Source: Dongia deserti
GTDB lineage: Bacteria; Pseudomonadota; Alphaproteobacteria; Dongiales; Dongiaceae
Assembly: GCF_003574735.1 (NCBI RefSeq)
Contig: NZ_QORW01000007.1
Coordinates: 186,001-250,000, forward strand
Direction of reading: 5' to 3'
DNA: 64,000 nt
Shown here: piece after piece, positions 30,140 through 39,237 of the stretch
How positions within the stretch are numbered: the stretch's first letter is position 1
How the letters are laid out: the number at the start of each line of letters is the position of its first letter
Notes under the pieces: model-generated
What the model was told of the DNA's origin: nothing
The model's database searches: none
Seen by the model: only the letters and a program-made list of their open reading frames with translations
Program-made: the position numbers and the translations under genes

Positions 30140-30520
30140 ATGGCCGTCCGGCTGAACCACACCATCGTTGCCGCGCGCGACCGCGACGCCTCAGCGGGAT
30201 TCCTCACCGAGATACTGGGGCTCCCGGCGCCCACGCGTTTCGGCCCCTTCGCCGTGGTACAGCTTGGCGACACATCGCTCGACTTCATGGAATCGCGTGG
30301 CGAGATCGCGTCCCAACACTATGCGTTCCTTGCGAGCGAGCAGGAGTTCGACGAGATCTTCGGACGCATTCGGATGCTCGGGCTCGCCTATTGGGCCGAT
30401 CCCTATCGACAGAAGCGCGGCGAGATCAACAGCTGGGACGGCGGACGCGGCGTCTACTTCGAAGATCCCAACGGGCACCTGTTGGAGGTCATTACGCGGC
30501 CGTACGGCACCGATGACTAA
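30140..30520 (+). CDS. VOC (glyoxalase-fold) family protein
   Basis: A 126-residue vicinal-oxygen-chelate fold protein: NHTIVAARDRDASAGFLTEILGL opens the first beta-alpha-beta unit (given here in part: GFLTEILGLP), and GRGVYFEDPNGHLLEVIT closes the second, with the typical metal-ligand Glu. Members include glyoxalases, dioxygenases and resistance proteins, so the reaction cannot be assigned. The ATG has GGGGAGGA upstream. Its stop overlaps that of the convergent hydrolase gene. Confidence 0.87.
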   Translation: MAVRLNHTIVAARDRDASAGFLTEILGLPAPTRFGPFAVVQLGDTSLDFMESRGEIASQHYAFLASEQEFDEIFGRIRMLGLAYWADPYRQKRGEINSWDGGRGVYFEDPNGHLLEVITRPYGTDD

Positions 30521-31185
30521 CGTGAGGCGCGGATCTTCGCTGCCGTCTCCGGAATCGCGGTGGTCAGGTAATCGTCAACAGTCTTGCTGAGCTGATCGAG
30601 ATGCTCGGTGTAGAAGTGCGTCGCGCCAGGAATGATCTGGTAGGTGATCTTGATCCCCCGCTGATGGCTGAGCTTGGCGACCAACTTGGCGACTGCGTCC
30701 TGCGGCACCACCGTATCCTGATCACCCTGGACGACGAGGCCTGAGGACGGGCAGGGAGCCAGGAAGCTGAAATCGTAGATGTTGGCCGGCGGCGAGACCG
30801 AGATGAAGCCGCTGATCTCCGGCCGGCGCATCAGGAGCTGCATGCCGATCCAGGCGCCGAACGAAAAGCCCGCGATCCAGCATTGCGGCGCATTGGGGTT
30901 CCAGGTTTGCAGCCAATCGAGGGCCGCCGCCGCGTCGCTCAATTCCCCCTCGCCGCGGTCAAACTTGCCCTGGGAGCGGCCGACCCCGCGAAAGTTGAAG
31001 CGCAGGACGGAAAAACCCTTCCGCTGGAAACACTGATAGAGCTGGTAGACCACCTTATTATTCATGGTCCCGCCATGCTGCGGATGCGGATGGAGCAGCA
31101 GAGCGATGGGAGAATTCGGCTCACCGTTCTGGTTGTAGCGGCCTTCCAGCCGGCCCTCTGGGCCATTCATGATCACTTCAGGCAT
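30517..31185 (-). CDS. Alpha/beta hydrolase
   Basis: A 222-residue alpha/beta-hydrolase of the small dienelactone/acyl hydrolase-like group. Near the N-terminus LLHPHPQHGGTMNNKV forms the oxyanion region. The nucleophile Ser is in GFSFGAW (GxSxG), the acid likely in VVQGDQDTVVP, and the His in PGATHFY. It has no signal peptide. Substrate unknown. It is divergent from cysE, sharing the 200-bp regulatory gap. Confidence 0.88.
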   Translation of the reverse strand: MPEVIMNGPEGRLEGRYNQNGEPNSPIALLLHPHPQHGGTMNNKVVYQLYQCFQRKGFSVLRFNFRGVGRSQGKFDRGEGELSDAAAALDWLQTWNPNAPQCWIAGFSFGAWIGMQLLMRRPEISGFISVSPPANIYDFSFLAPCPSSGLVVQGDQDTVVPQDAVAKLVAKLSHQRGIKITYQIIPGATHFYTEHLDQLSKTVDDYLTTAIPETAAKIRASR

Positions 31186-31270
31186 AGAGGGGGGCTCCGG
31201 AAAGTCCGCTTATCCAAGAATGGGACATGGTTATTTTAGACGCCCCGGCAATGGATTGCGGGGCATAAAC

Positions 31271-31299
31271 TTGACTGGGGTAGTGGGACATACTATATC
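31271..31299 (+). promoter_or_regulatory. Candidate promoter of the cysE-isc operon
   Basis: TTGACT (31271-31276), 17-bp spacer, TATATC (31294-31299): a near-consensus sigma-70 type promoter. The start of transcription would be near 31306, about 80 nt before cysE. The -35 box also forms the left half of an imperfect copy (TTGACT-N5-AGT) of the palindrome at 31341. Confidence 0.65.
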
Positions 31300-31340
31300 G
31301 ACTGCGAGAGCGCTCTTTGCCGCGACCTGTGCCGCTAAAG

Positions 31341-31357
31341 TTGACTAGCTCAGTCAA
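31341..31357 (+). promoter_or_regulatory. Palindromic operator, probable IscR/Rrf2 site
   Basis: TTGACTAGCTCAGTCAA: perfect 6-bp arms around a 5-bp centre, which also contains TGA-N9-TCA, the spacing described for RirA-type Rrf2 regulators. It sits between the promoter and cysE-iscR. The Rrf2 gene is the second gene of the operon, so autoregulation is likely. Binding is inferred. Confidence 0.6.
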
Positions 31358-31386
31358 TTAAGGGCAGCGGGGCGGTAGTAAACACG

Positions 31387-32157
31387 ATGGCCGCCATGAA
31401 TTTCAAGCATTTCGCTGAGGACATCGATTCGATCATCGCGCGCGATCCGGCCGCAAAGTCGCGTCTGGAAGTGGCGTTAACCTATCCAGGATTCCATGCG
31501 GTCCTGACCCATCGCCTGTCCCATGCCCTTTACATGCGCGGTTGGCACGTGCTGGCGCGATTTATTTCCCAAACCGCGCGGTGGCTGACTGGGATCGAGA
31601 TCCACCCGGGCGCGACCATTGGTCGCCGGCTGTTCATCGATCACGGCATGGGGACGGTAATCGGCGAGACCGCCGAGATCGGCGACGACGTCACCATGTA
31701 TCAGGACATCACCCTGGGCGGGACCTCGCCCTCGGTGAATTCCGCAGCCCAGAAGAACAAGAAGCGCCACCCGACCCTGAGTGATCGCGTAATCGTCGGC
31801 GCCGGCGCTCAGGTTCTGGGTGCCATCACGGTCGGTGCGGGCGCCAAGGTCGGCGCCAACGCGGTGGTCGTGAATGACGTGCCTGCTGGCGCCATGGTGG
31901 TCGGCATCCCGGCCAGGATCGCGGCGCCGCGCGGGGCTGATGCGGGCGATTTCGCGGCCTATGGCCTGCCGAACGGCGTACTGCCCGATCCAGTCGCGCG
32001 GGCGATCGAGAGCCTGATCGAACAGGTCAATCGGCTGCAGGGGCGTGTCGCGATGTTGGAAGGCGAGCTGAACGGCAAGGTGGTTCAGCCGGGCGCCGAT
32101 ACGAGACTAGGGGCGGAGAGTGATGAAGCGAGGCGGTCTGACGTCGCGGCGGAATGA
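31387..32157 (+). CDS. cysE: Serine O-acetyltransferase
   Basis: First step of cysteine synthesis: acetyl-CoA + L-serine gives O-acetylserine. The 256 residues show the helical N-terminal part, the active-site region FIDHGMGTVIGETAEIGDD, and the left-handed beta-helix of hexapeptide repeats (VIVGAGAQVLGAITVGAGAK in short turns), ending with IPARI. The C-terminal tail is longer than in minimal CysE. It is the first gene of the isc operon, tying cysteine supply to Fe-S cluster assembly. The ATG at 31387 or 31396 could start the protein. Confidence 0.95.
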   Translation: MAAMNFKHFAEDIDSIIARDPAAKSRLEVALTYPGFHAVLTHRLSHALYMRGWHVLARFISQTARWLTGIEIHPGATIGRRLFIDHGMGTVIGETAEIGDDVTMYQDITLGGTSPSVNSAAQKNKKRHPTLSDRVIVGAGAQVLGAITVGAGAKVGANAVVVNDVPAGAMVVGIPARIAAPRGADAGDFAAYGLPNGVLPDPVARAIESLIEQVNRLQGRVAMLEGELNGKVVQPGADTRLGAESDEARRSDVAAE

Positions 32158-32193
32158 GCGCCGGGCCTGGCCCGAATGTGATGGAGGTTGGTC

Positions 32194-32712
32194 GTGAGAT
32201 TGAGCACCAAAGGACGTTATGCGGTTATGGCCCTGGTTGACTTGGCGTCGCACAGCAATGGCCGCCCAGTGGCGCTGGCGGATATCTCGCAGCGGCAGGA
32301 AATCTCGCTCTCTTACCTGGAGCAGCTCTTCGCCAAGTTGCGGCGCAACGGCCTGGTGAAGAGCGTGCGCGGCCCGGGCGGCGGTTACCTGCTTGCACGC
32401 AGTGCGGAGGATACGCGGATTTCCGACGCCATCATGGCGGTGGATGAGCCGATCCGCGCCACCCGGTGCAAGCCGAACACCGGGTCGGGCTGCCAGAGTG
32501 ACAAGAGCCGCTGCCTCACCCACGACCTGTGGGAGGAGCTGACGCATCAGATCCACCTGTTCCTGAGCTCGGTTTCGCTCGCGGACGTGGTGAACCGGCG
32601 CATTCTCGGCAAATCGCAGCTGGGTCAGCCGCTGGAGACCGACGGCGCGACGCCGGCGCCGGTCAACGATTCGGCCAGCGAGCCGGTGCGCACGACCGTG
32701 GCAGCAGAGTAA
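32194..32712 (+). CDS. iscR: Rrf2 family Fe-S cluster regulator IscR
   Basis: Transcriptional regulator that senses Fe-S cluster status by binding a [2Fe-2S] cluster. The 172 residues carry the winged HTH (RLSTKGRYAVMALVDLA..., SLSYLEQLFAKLRRNGLV, GPGGGYLLAR). The cluster cysteines are in RCKPNTGSGCQSDKSRC, with a following His in LTHDLWE. I chose GTG at 32194, six bases past an in-frame TTG, because it gives the family N-terminus and has GGAGG upstream. The three-Cys spacing (7 and 6) is wider than in E. coli. It probably represses its own operon through the palindrome at 31341. Confidence 0.93.
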   Translation: MRLSTKGRYAVMALVDLASHSNGRPVALADISQRQEISLSYLEQLFAKLRRNGLVKSVRGPGGGYLLARSAEDTRISDAIMAVDEPIRATRCKPNTGSGCQSDKSRCLTHDLWEELTHQIHLFLSSVSLADVVNRRILGKSQLGQPLETDGATPAPVNDSASEPVRTTVAAE

Positions 32713-32750
32713 GGCCAACTTTTAAATCGACCGTCATTAAATCAACCGTC

Positions 32751-33878
32751 ATGAGCAACGCGATCTATATGGATGCGAATGCGACCACGCTGCCCAGCGC
32801 CTCGGCGCTGGCGGCGATGGAAGTGGCGTTGCGCACGGCCGGCAATCCATCGTCGGTCCATGGCTTCGGCCGCGCGACGCGCGCGCTGGTCGATCGCGCG
32901 CGTGCCCAGGTCGCTCAGCTCGTCGCTGCGAAAGCGGAGAACGTGATCTTCGTCTCGAGCGGAACCGAGGCCAACAATCTGGCTTTGGCAAGCGGCGGGG
33001 GCCGGCCGCTGATCGTCTCCGGCATCGAGCATGATTCGGTGCTGAAGCCGGCTCAGCTCGCCGGTGCACGCGTTCTGCAGGTACGGCGCACCGGACAGGT
33101 CGATCTCGATGATCTCGCGGCTGCGCTACGTGAAACAGGGCGGCCCGCGTTCGTGTCGATCATGCTGGCGAACAACGAGACCGGCGTGATCCAGCCGGTG
33201 CGTGAGGCTGCGGATCTGGTGCATGAAGCCGGCGGCCTGCTGCATTGCGACGCATCGCAGGCGCCAGGCCGCATTGCTCTTGATCTGAGCGCGCTGGGTG
33301 CTGACCTCTTGAGTCTGTCGGCCCACAAGATGGGCGGCGCCTTGGGTGCCGGCGCTCTGGTGTTGAAGCGTGACATCGCGGTCAATCCGATCTTGCTCGG
33401 TGGTGGCCAGGAAAGATTCCGGCGCGCCGGAACGGAGAACGTTCCAGCCATCGCAGGCTTTGGCGCCGCGGCGGAGGAAGCGCGGACCGCCGTTCATGCG
33501 ACGCGGCTCGCGGCTTTGCGAGATCGGCTCGAATCGAAGCTTGCCGGCGTCGACATAGCGATCATCGGCGGTGAGGCGCCACGTCTGCCGAACACATCGT
33601 GCATCGTCGTTGCCGGCAAATCGAGCGAAACGCTGGTGATGGCGCTGGATCTCGCGGGGTTTGCGGTCAGTGCGGGCTCTGCCTGCTCATCCGGCAAGGT
33701 CCGGCCGAGCCACGTGGCGCTCGCGATGGGCTACGGTGAAGAGGTCGCGCGCTCCGCGATCCGCATCAGCCTCGGCTGGTGGAACAGCGAGTCGGAAATC
33801 GACCTGCTTGCGACGCGGTTGGCTGATTTCGCCGGCCGGAAGGTTCATACGCTGCCGGACATGCAGCCGGCAGCCTGA
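32751..33878 (+). CDS. NifS-like cysteine desulfurase (second desulfurase of the isc operon)
   Basis: PLP enzyme of the class V aminotransferase fold that removes sulfur from cysteine. The 375 residues have IYMDANATTLPS at the start, FVSSGTEANNLAL, the PLP Lys in LSAHKMGGALG, and the active-site Cys in SAGSACSSGKVRPSHVALAMG. The short Cys loop matches NifS/IscS group I only loosely, and it is clearly divergent from the iscS that follows. The ATG at 32751 lies at the end of a 15-bp imperfect tandem repeat and has no good ribosome site, so it may be weakly translated or coupled to iscR. Its role beside iscS is unknown. Confidence 0.9.
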   Translation: MSNAIYMDANATTLPSASALAAMEVALRTAGNPSSVHGFGRATRALVDRARAQVAQLVAAKAENVIFVSSGTEANNLALASGGGRPLIVSGIEHDSVLKPAQLAGARVLQVRRTGQVDLDDLAAALRETGRPAFVSIMLANNETGVIQPVREAADLVHEAGGLLHCDASQAPGRIALDLSALGADLLSLSAHKMGGALGAGALVLKRDIAVNPILLGGGQERFRRAGTENVPAIAGFGAAAEEARTAVHATRLAALRDRLESKLAGVDIAIIGGEAPRLPNTSCIVVAGKSSETLVMALDLAGFAVSAGSACSSGKVRPSHVALAMGYGEEVARSAIRISLGWWNSESEIDLLATRLADFAGRKVHTLPDMQPAA

Positions 33879-33896
33879 TGTAAAGGTGCGCATGAC

Positions 33897-35156
33897 ATGA
33901 GTTCATTGCAGGATATGAAGATCGCGACCGAAGGCCAGAACCGTCCGAAGACGCCGATCTATCTGGATTATCAGGCGACGACGCCGACCGATCCGCGCGT
34001 GGTGGAAGCGATGCTGCCTTATTTCACCACCTATTTCGGCAATCCGCATTCGCGCAACCACGCCTACGGCTGGGATGCGGAGAAAGCGGTCGAGAAGGCG
34101 CGCGCGCAGGTTGCTTCCATCATCGGCGCGGACGAGAAGGAGATCATCTTCACTTCCGGCGCGACGGAATCGAACAACCTCGCGCTCAAGGGCGTCGCGC
34201 ATTTCCACAAGGGCAAGAAGAATCATGTCATCACCGTGGTAACCGAGCACAAATGCGTGCTCGATTCCTGCCGGCATCTTGAGCTGGAGGGCTTCGAGGT
34301 CACCTATCTGCCGGTGCAGAAGAACGGCCTCATCGACCTGGAACAGTTGAAGGCGACAATCCGGCCGGACACCTGCATCGTCTCTGTGATGGCGGTGAAT
34401 AACGAGATCGGCGTGATCCAGCCGCTGGCGGAGATCGGCAAGATCTGCCGCGCGGCCAAGGTCTATTTCCATACCGACGCGGCGCAGGCAGTGGGCAAGA
34501 TCCCGCTCAACGTCGAGGAGATGAACATCGATTTGATGTCGATCTCCGGCCACAAGATCTACGGGCCCAAGGGCCTCGGCGCCCTTTATGTCCGCCGCAA
34601 GCCGCGCGTGCGCCTCGAGGCGCTGATCCATGGCGGCGGCCAGGAACGCGGCATGCGCTCCGGTACGCTGCCGACGCCGCTATGCGTGGGCCTGGGTGAA
34701 GCCTGCGCCATCGCGCAGCGTGAAATGGGCGCGGAGGCGGAGCGGCTAAAGACGCTGCGCGACCGCATGTATAACAAGATCAGAGAACAGCTGCCGGAGG
34801 TGTATCTCAACGGCGATCTCGACAGCCGCATTCCGGGCAATCTCAATCTCTCCTTCGCCTATGTGGAAGGCGAGGGGCTGATGATGGGCGTCAAGGATAT
34901 CGCGGTCTCGTCGGGCTCGGCCTGCACCTCGGCGTCGCTGGAGCCGTCCTACGTGCTGCGCGCGCTGGGCGTCGAGGAGGAGTTGGCACACACCTCGCTG
35001 CGCATCGGGCTCGGCCGCTTCACCAGCGAGCAGGACGTCGACTATGCCGTCGAACATATCGTGCAGGCGGTGCAGCGTTTGCGGTCCATGAGCCCGCTGT
35101 GGGAGATGGCGCAGGAAGGGATCGATATCAAATCGATCCAGTGGGCAGAGCATTGA
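33897..35156 (+). CDS. iscS: Cysteine desulfurase IscS
   Basis: PLP enzyme giving persulfide sulfur to IscU and to tRNA thiolation proteins such as MnmA. The 419 residues include the N-terminal [20 protein letters not shown], the PLP Lys in [18 protein letters not shown], and the mobile-loop active-site Cys in [21 protein letters not shown], the true IscS signature. The C-terminal [18 protein letters not shown] end is the IscU-contacting tail. The gene sits directly upstream of iscU. Confidence 0.97.
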   Translation: MSSLQDMKIATEGQNRPKTPIYLDYQATTPTDPRVVEAMLPYFTTYFGNPHSRNHAYGWDAEKAVEKARAQVASIIGADEKEIIFTSGATESNNLALKGVAHFHKGKKNHVITVVTEHKCVLDSCRHLELEGFEVTYLPVQKNGLIDLEQLKATIRPDTCIVSVMAVNNEIGVIQPLAEIGKICRAAKVYFHTDAAQAVGKIPLNVEEMNIDLMSISGHKIYGPKGLGALYVRRKPRVRLEALIHGGGQERGMRSGTLPTPLCVGLGEACAIAQREMGAEAERLKTLRDRMYNKIREQLPEVYLNGDLDSRIPGNLNLSFAYVEGEGLMMGVKDIAVSSGSACTSASLEPSYVLRALGVEEELAHTSLRIGLGRFTSEQDVDYAVEHIVQAVQRLRSMSPLWEMAQEGIDIKSIQWAEH

Positions 35157-35192
35157 GCTTCGACCATTGCGATCGAATTCAGGAGAGCACAC

Positions 35193-35600
35193 ATGTCGTA
35201 TAGCGAGAAACTGATCGAACACTACGAGAACCCGCGCAATGTCGGCGCGCTGGACAAGAGCGACACCAGCGTCGGCACCGGCCTCGTGGGAGCTCCGGCC
35301 TGCGGCGACGTCATGAAGCTGCAGATCAAGGTCGGTGCCGATGGCCGCATCGAGGATGCGAAGTTCAAGACCTTCGGCTGCGGGTCGGCGATCGCCTCGT
35401 CCTCGCTCGCGACAGAGTGGGTGAAGGGCAAGACTCTGGACGAGGCCGAGCAGATCAAGAACACCATGATCGCGCAGCATCTGTCGCTGCCGCCGGTGAA
35501 GATCCATTGCTCGGTGCTGGCTGAGGACGCAATCAAGGCAGCGATTCGCGACTATCGCGAGAAGCATGGCGAGAAGCCAGCCGAACAGGCTGCGGAGTAA
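35193..35600 (+). CDS. iscU: Fe-S cluster scaffold IscU
   Basis: Scaffold on which [2Fe-2S] clusters are built from IscS sulfur. The 135 residues keep the three ligand cysteines and the Asp: PACGDVM, TFGCGSAIASS and KIHCSVLAEDAI. The LPPVK motif recognised by the chaperone HscA immediately precedes the third Cys (SLPPVKIHC). The ATG is 36 bp after iscS, with AGGAGAG upstream. Confidence 0.97.
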   Translation: MSYSEKLIEHYENPRNVGALDKSDTSVGTGLVGAPACGDVMKLQIKVGADGRIEDAKFKTFGCGSAIASSSLATEWVKGKTLDEAEQIKNTMIAQHLSLPPVKIHCSVLAEDAIKAAIRDYREKHGEKPAEQAAE

Positions 35601-35601
35601 C

Positions 35602-36024
35602 ATGAGGATTATGGACACCGGCACCAACATTTCGGACAACGCATCCCCCGTTGCCGCGCAAGACGTTAAGCCGAAGCGCGTACCACGCGCGCGGCCGGCG
35701 GCGATCAACCTGACGCCGGCTGCTGTCGCGCGCGTCAAGGCACTGCTGGAAAAACGAGGCAAGCCGTCCGCCGGCGTCCGCATCGGCGTGAAGACCAAGG
35801 GCTGCTCCGGCCTCAGTTACACGCTGGAATTCGCGGACGAGAAGGGGCCGATGGATGAAGTGGTGCAGCAGGATGGCGTGACGATCCTGATCGACCCGAA
35901 GGCGACCTTGTTCATCCTGGGCACCGAGATGGATTACATTGAAGAGAAGATCCAGTCCGGCTTCGTCTTCAAGAATCCCAACGAGAAGGGCCGCTGCGGC
36001 TGTGGCGAATCCTTCCACGTCTGA
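35602..36024 (+). CDS. iscA: A-type Fe-S carrier IscA
   Basis: A-type carrier that delivers clusters or iron to target proteins. The 140 residues carry the three conserved cysteines: TKGCSGLSY and the C-terminal GRCGCGESF. An unusually long, low-complexity N-terminal extension (about 35 residues, Ala/Pro/Lys-rich) precedes the domain (INLTPAAVARVKALL). The start is taken as the ATG at 35602, one base after the iscU stop; the ATG at 35611 is the alternative. Confidence 0.93.
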   Translation: MRIMDTGTNISDNASPVAAQDVKPKRVPRARPAAINLTPAAVARVKALLEKRGKPSAGVRIGVKTKGCSGLSYTLEFADEKGPMDEVVQQDGVTILIDPKATLFILGTEMDYIEEKIQSGFVFKNPNEKGRCGCGESFHV

Positions 36025-36036
36025 TGTGGCATAACG

Positions 36037-36687
36037 ATGCCGACTCAAGCGGACGACACGCGCGCCGCGCGCGCTGGCTTTGTTTCGTGCTGGTCCTGCA
36101 AGGGACCGGTGGCGGCGCAGGCCCTGTTCTGCCACACTTGCGGGGCGATTCAGCCGCCGACGCAGCTTGACCATTTCCGGCGGCTCGGCCTCGAGCCGGC
36201 ATTCGACGTCGACCTCGACGTGGCCGAAAAGCGCTATCTCGGCTTCCAGCGCGCCATCCATCCCGACCGTTTCGCCTCTAAGCCGGCCAAGGAGCGGGCC
36301 TTCGCGGAAGCGCAGGCCGTCGCGCTTAATCAGGCCTACGAGACGCTCAAGGACCCGCTGCGCCGTGCCGCTTATCTGCTGAAGCTCAATGGCATCGAAG
36401 CGTCCGTTTCCAGGGACGAAACAGTGCGCGATCCCGAACTGTTGATGGAAGCGATGGAGGCCCGCGAAGCCCTGATGGAGGCAACCAGCCTCGAGAAGGT
36501 GGAGAAGCTGCAGGCCAAGGCCGGTGCCGACGCCATCGCCATCCTGGCCGATCTCTCCAAGGCCTTCGCGAGCGACGATTTGAAAGCGGCGAACCGATTG
36601 GCCACACGGCTGAAGTATCTGCGCAAGTATCTCGACGAGACGCGCGCGCGCCGCATCGCGCTGGAGCAGGCGGAAGGGACCGCATGA
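36037..36687 (+). CDS. hscB: Fe-S co-chaperone HscB with N-terminal zinc-finger-like motif
   Basis: J-protein that brings IscU to HscA and stimulates its ATPase. The 216 residues hold a J domain ([14 protein letters not shown]..., HPD in AIHPDRF) followed by the C-terminal helical IscU-binding domain. The first 45 residues carry two CxxC pairs, SCWSCKG and FCHTCGA, resembling the tetracysteine module of eukaryotic HSC20 and absent from E. coli HscB. Its stop overlaps the hscA start (ATGA). Confidence 0.93.
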   Translation: MPTQADDTRAARAGFVSCWSCKGPVAAQALFCHTCGAIQPPTQLDHFRRLGLEPAFDVDLDVAEKRYLGFQRAIHPDRFASKPAKERAFAEAQAVALNQAYETLKDPLRRAAYLLKLNGIEASVSRDETVRDPELLMEAMEAREALMEATSLEKVEKLQAKAGADAIAILADLSKAFASDDLKAANRLATRLKYLRKYLDETRARRIALEQAEGTA

Positions 36688-38615
36688 CCGCTCTTCTGCA
36701 GATCCACGAGCCGGGCGAGACGCCGGAACCGCACGCCGAGGAGCGCGGCATCGCCATCGGCATCGACCTCGGCACCACCAATTCCGTGGTCGCCGTGGTG
36801 GATGGAGAGCAGCCGGAAGTGCTGCGCGATGCGCATGGCGACGGTCTCATCCCTTCGGTGGTCGCGCTGATGCAGGATGGCGTGATCGTCGGGCGCGAGG
36901 CGCAGGACCTGCGCGCCAAGCACCCGGATCGCGTGGTGAGTTCGATCAAGCGCCTGATGGGCCGCGGCGTGCACGACGTGAAGGCGCTGGCGGGCGTGCT
37001 GCCCTACAAGATCGCAGCCAGCGGCGATTCCGTCGGCATGGTGCGGCTGGAAGTGGCCGGCCGATCGGTGACGCCGATCGAGATCTCGGCCGAGATTCTG
37101 AAGGCGGTGAAGGCGCGCGCCGAACAATCGCTCGGCCAGGATGTCATCAAGGCGGTCGTGACGGTGCCGGCCTATTTCGACGATGCTGCGCGCAGCGCCA
37201 CCAAGGATGCGGCGAAGCTCGCTGGCCTCGACGTGTTGCGCCTGGTGAACGAACCGACCGCCGCCGCGCTGGCCTATGGCCTCGATAGCGGCGCGGAAGG
37301 CGTCTACGCGATCTACGATCTGGGCGGCGGCACCTTCGACATTTCCCTGCTGCGCCTGCAGAAGGGCGTCTTCCAGGTACTGGCGACCGGCGGCGATTCC
37401 GCCCTCGGCGGCGATGATTTCGATCATGTGCTGGCCGAACGGGCCATCGCCACGAGCGGGCTCGAAAATCTCAACGAAGCCGGCGCTGCTGCCTTGCTGC
37501 TTGCCGCACGCGCAGCCAAGGAGCAGCTGACACAACAGGACCGCGTGAAGCTCACCGCGGAGATCGGCGGCAAGAAGATCGATGTCACCATCTCGCGCCG
37601 AGAGTTCGAGGCGCTGATCGATTCTCTGGTCCAGCGTACCGTACGCGCCTGCCGCCAAGTGCTGGATGACGCGCGGATCACGCCGAAGGAGATCCAGGGC
37701 GTCGTGCTGGTGGGCGGCTCGACGCGCGTGCCACTGGTCCGCCGGCGCGTCGAGGAGTTCTTCGGACGCGCGCCTCTGGCCGACATCGATCCGGACGAAG
37801 TGGTCGCAGTTGGCGCCGCGTTGCAAGCGAAGGCGCTGACTCGCGGCAGCGACACGCTGCTGCTCGACGTCATTCCGCTTTCTCTCGGCATTGAGACCAT
37901 GGGCGGCATCGTCGAGAAGGTGATCGACCGCAACACACCCATCCCGGTCGCCAAGGCCCAGGACTTCACCACCTATCAGGACGGCCAGACCGGCATGCTG
38001 ATCCACGTGGTGCAGGGCGAGCGCGAGACCGTCGATGCCTGCCGCTCCCTCGGCCGGTTCGAGCTGCTCGGCATTCCGCCGATGGTGGCCGGTGCCGCGC
38101 GCATCCAGGTCACCTTCGCGGTCGATGCCGACGGGCTGCTCACCGTCTCGGCAATGGAAAAGACAACCGGCATTCGAGCTGAAATTGCGGTGAAGCCGAG
38201 CTATGGCCTGACCGACGCCGAGATGGCGGACATGCTGCGGGACAGCTTGGTCCACGCGCGTGAGGATATGGAGCAGCGCCTGCTGATCGAGGCGCGGGTC
38301 GAGGCGGAACGGGTGCTGCTGGCGCTGGACGCCGCGCTGGCGGCCGATGGCGCGCTGCTGTCGGAGGAGGAGCGGGCCGCGATCGATTCCGCAATCGCTA
38401 AGCTTCGCCAAGCCATAAGGGGCGAGGAGCGCGATCTCATCAATGCGGCGGTGGATGGGCTGGATCACGCGACCCACGCCTTTGCCCAGCGCCGGATGGA
38501 TCGGGCCGTGGCCCAGGCGCTGAAAGGCCATTCCCTTGACGAGATCGAGGCGAGTATGGCAACTGACCCGGCCCCGGGCGGGGGCCGGACCGGGCGCCCT
38601 GGCGCGGCTGATTGA
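36684..38615 (+). CDS. hscA: Fe-S assembly chaperone HscA
   Basis: Specialised Hsp70 that releases clusters from IscU to acceptors. The 643 residues show the Hsp70 ATPase motifs [47 protein letters not shown] and [20 protein letters not shown] substrate-binding beta domain and helical lid follow. The tail is Gly/Pro-rich, not the EEVD-like end of DnaK. It is translationally coupled to hscB and precedes fdx, the standard isc order. Confidence 0.96.
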   Translation: MTALLQIHEPGETPEPHAEERGIAIGIDLGTTNSVVAVVDGEQPEVLRDAHGDGLIPSVVALMQDGVIVGREAQDLRAKHPDRVVSSIKRLMGRGVHDVKALAGVLPYKIAASGDSVGMVRLEVAGRSVTPIEISAEILKAVKARAEQSLGQDVIKAVVTVPAYFDDAARSATKDAAKLAGLDVLRLVNEPTAAALAYGLDSGAEGVYAIYDLGGGTFDISLLRLQKGVFQVLATGGDSALGGDDFDHVLAERAIATSGLENLNEAGAAALLLAARAAKEQLTQQDRVKLTAEIGGKKIDVTISRREFEALIDSLVQRTVRACRQVLDDARITPKEIQGVVLVGGSTRVPLVRRRVEEFFGRAPLADIDPDEVVAVGAALQAKALTRGSDTLLLDVIPLSLGIETMGGIVEKVIDRNTPIPVAKAQDFTTYQDGQTGMLIHVVQGERETVDACRSLGRFELLGIPPMVAGAARIQVTFAVDADGLLTVSAMEKTTGIRAEIAVKPSYGLTDAEMADMLRDSLVHAREDMEQRLLIEARVEAERVLLALDAALAADGALLSEEERAAIDSAIAKLRQAIRGEERDLINAAVDGLDHATHAFAQRRMDRAVAQALKGHSLDEIEASMATDPAPGGGRTGRPGAAD

Positions 38616-38645
38616 AATTGCGGAATTCCGAACGGAGTCAAATAG

Positions 38646-38981
38646 ATGCCTAAGATGACCTTCATCAATCCTGACGGGACGCGCGTCGAGGTCGATGCGC
38701 CAGTCGGGCTTTCGGTGCTGGAAATCGCGCATCGCAATAACATCAATCTCGAAGGCGCGTGCGAAGGTTCGCTGGCCTGCTCGACCTGCCATGTGATCGT
38801 GGATCCGGAGTGGTACGACGTGCTGGAGACCGCGACCGAGGATGAAGAGGACATGCTCGATCTTGCCTTCGGCCTCACGCACACCTCGCGCCTCGGCTGT
38901 CAGATCAAGATGACGGAAGAACTCGATGGCCTCACCGTCAGCCTGCCGTCGGCGACGCGCAACATGATGGTCGACAAATAG
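38646..38981 (+). CDS. fdx: Isc-type [2Fe-2S] ferredoxin
   Basis: Adrenodoxin-type ferredoxin that supplies electrons for cluster assembly. The 111 residues have the ligand pattern C-x5-C-x2-C in [16 protein letters not shown] and the fourth Cys in SRLGCQIKM. The acidic [20 protein letters not shown] stretch between them is typical of the IscS-interacting face. It lies 30 bp after hscA. Confidence 0.96.
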   Translation: MPKMTFINPDGTRVEVDAPVGLSVLEIAHRNNINLEGACEGSLACSTCHVIVDPEWYDVLETATEDEEDMLDLAFGLTHTSRLGCQIKMTEELDGLTVSLPSATRNMMVDK

Positions 38982-39030
38982 CGGCCCCAAGGAAACGATC
39001 CGGAACAACGATCGGAGCTGGACGGACGAT

Positions 39031-39237
39031 ATGGCGAAAAAACTGCGCTGGACCGACGTCCACGATATCGCGATCGAACTGGAAGAGGCGCGCCCCGACG
39101 TCGACATCGTCAACCTGCGATTCACCGACCTGTGGAAGTGGGTGCAGGAGCTGCCGGATTTCGACGACGATCCAAACAAGTCCAACGAGAAGATTCTCGA
39201 GGCCATCCAGGCCGCTTGGATCGAGGAGCGCGGGTGA
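39031..39237 (+). CDS. iscX: Fe-S assembly protein IscX
   Basis: Small acidic protein (68 residues) that binds IscS and iron and modulates cluster assembly. It matches the family end to end: LRWTDVHDIAIELEEARPDVD, LRFTDLWKWVQELPDFDDD, and the final KILEAIQAAWIEERG. Its stop codon overlaps the GTG start of the following hydrolase gene. Confidence 0.95.
   Translation: MAKKLRWTDVHDIAIELEEARPDVDIVNLRFTDLWKWVQELPDFDDDPNKSNEKILEAIQAAWIEERG

Noticed and set aside
36372-39206. 944-residue open frame on the minus strand
   Set aside because: It is the antisense shadow of hscA and fdx, caused by GC-rich codon use; composition is Arg/His/Gln-rich, with no domains.
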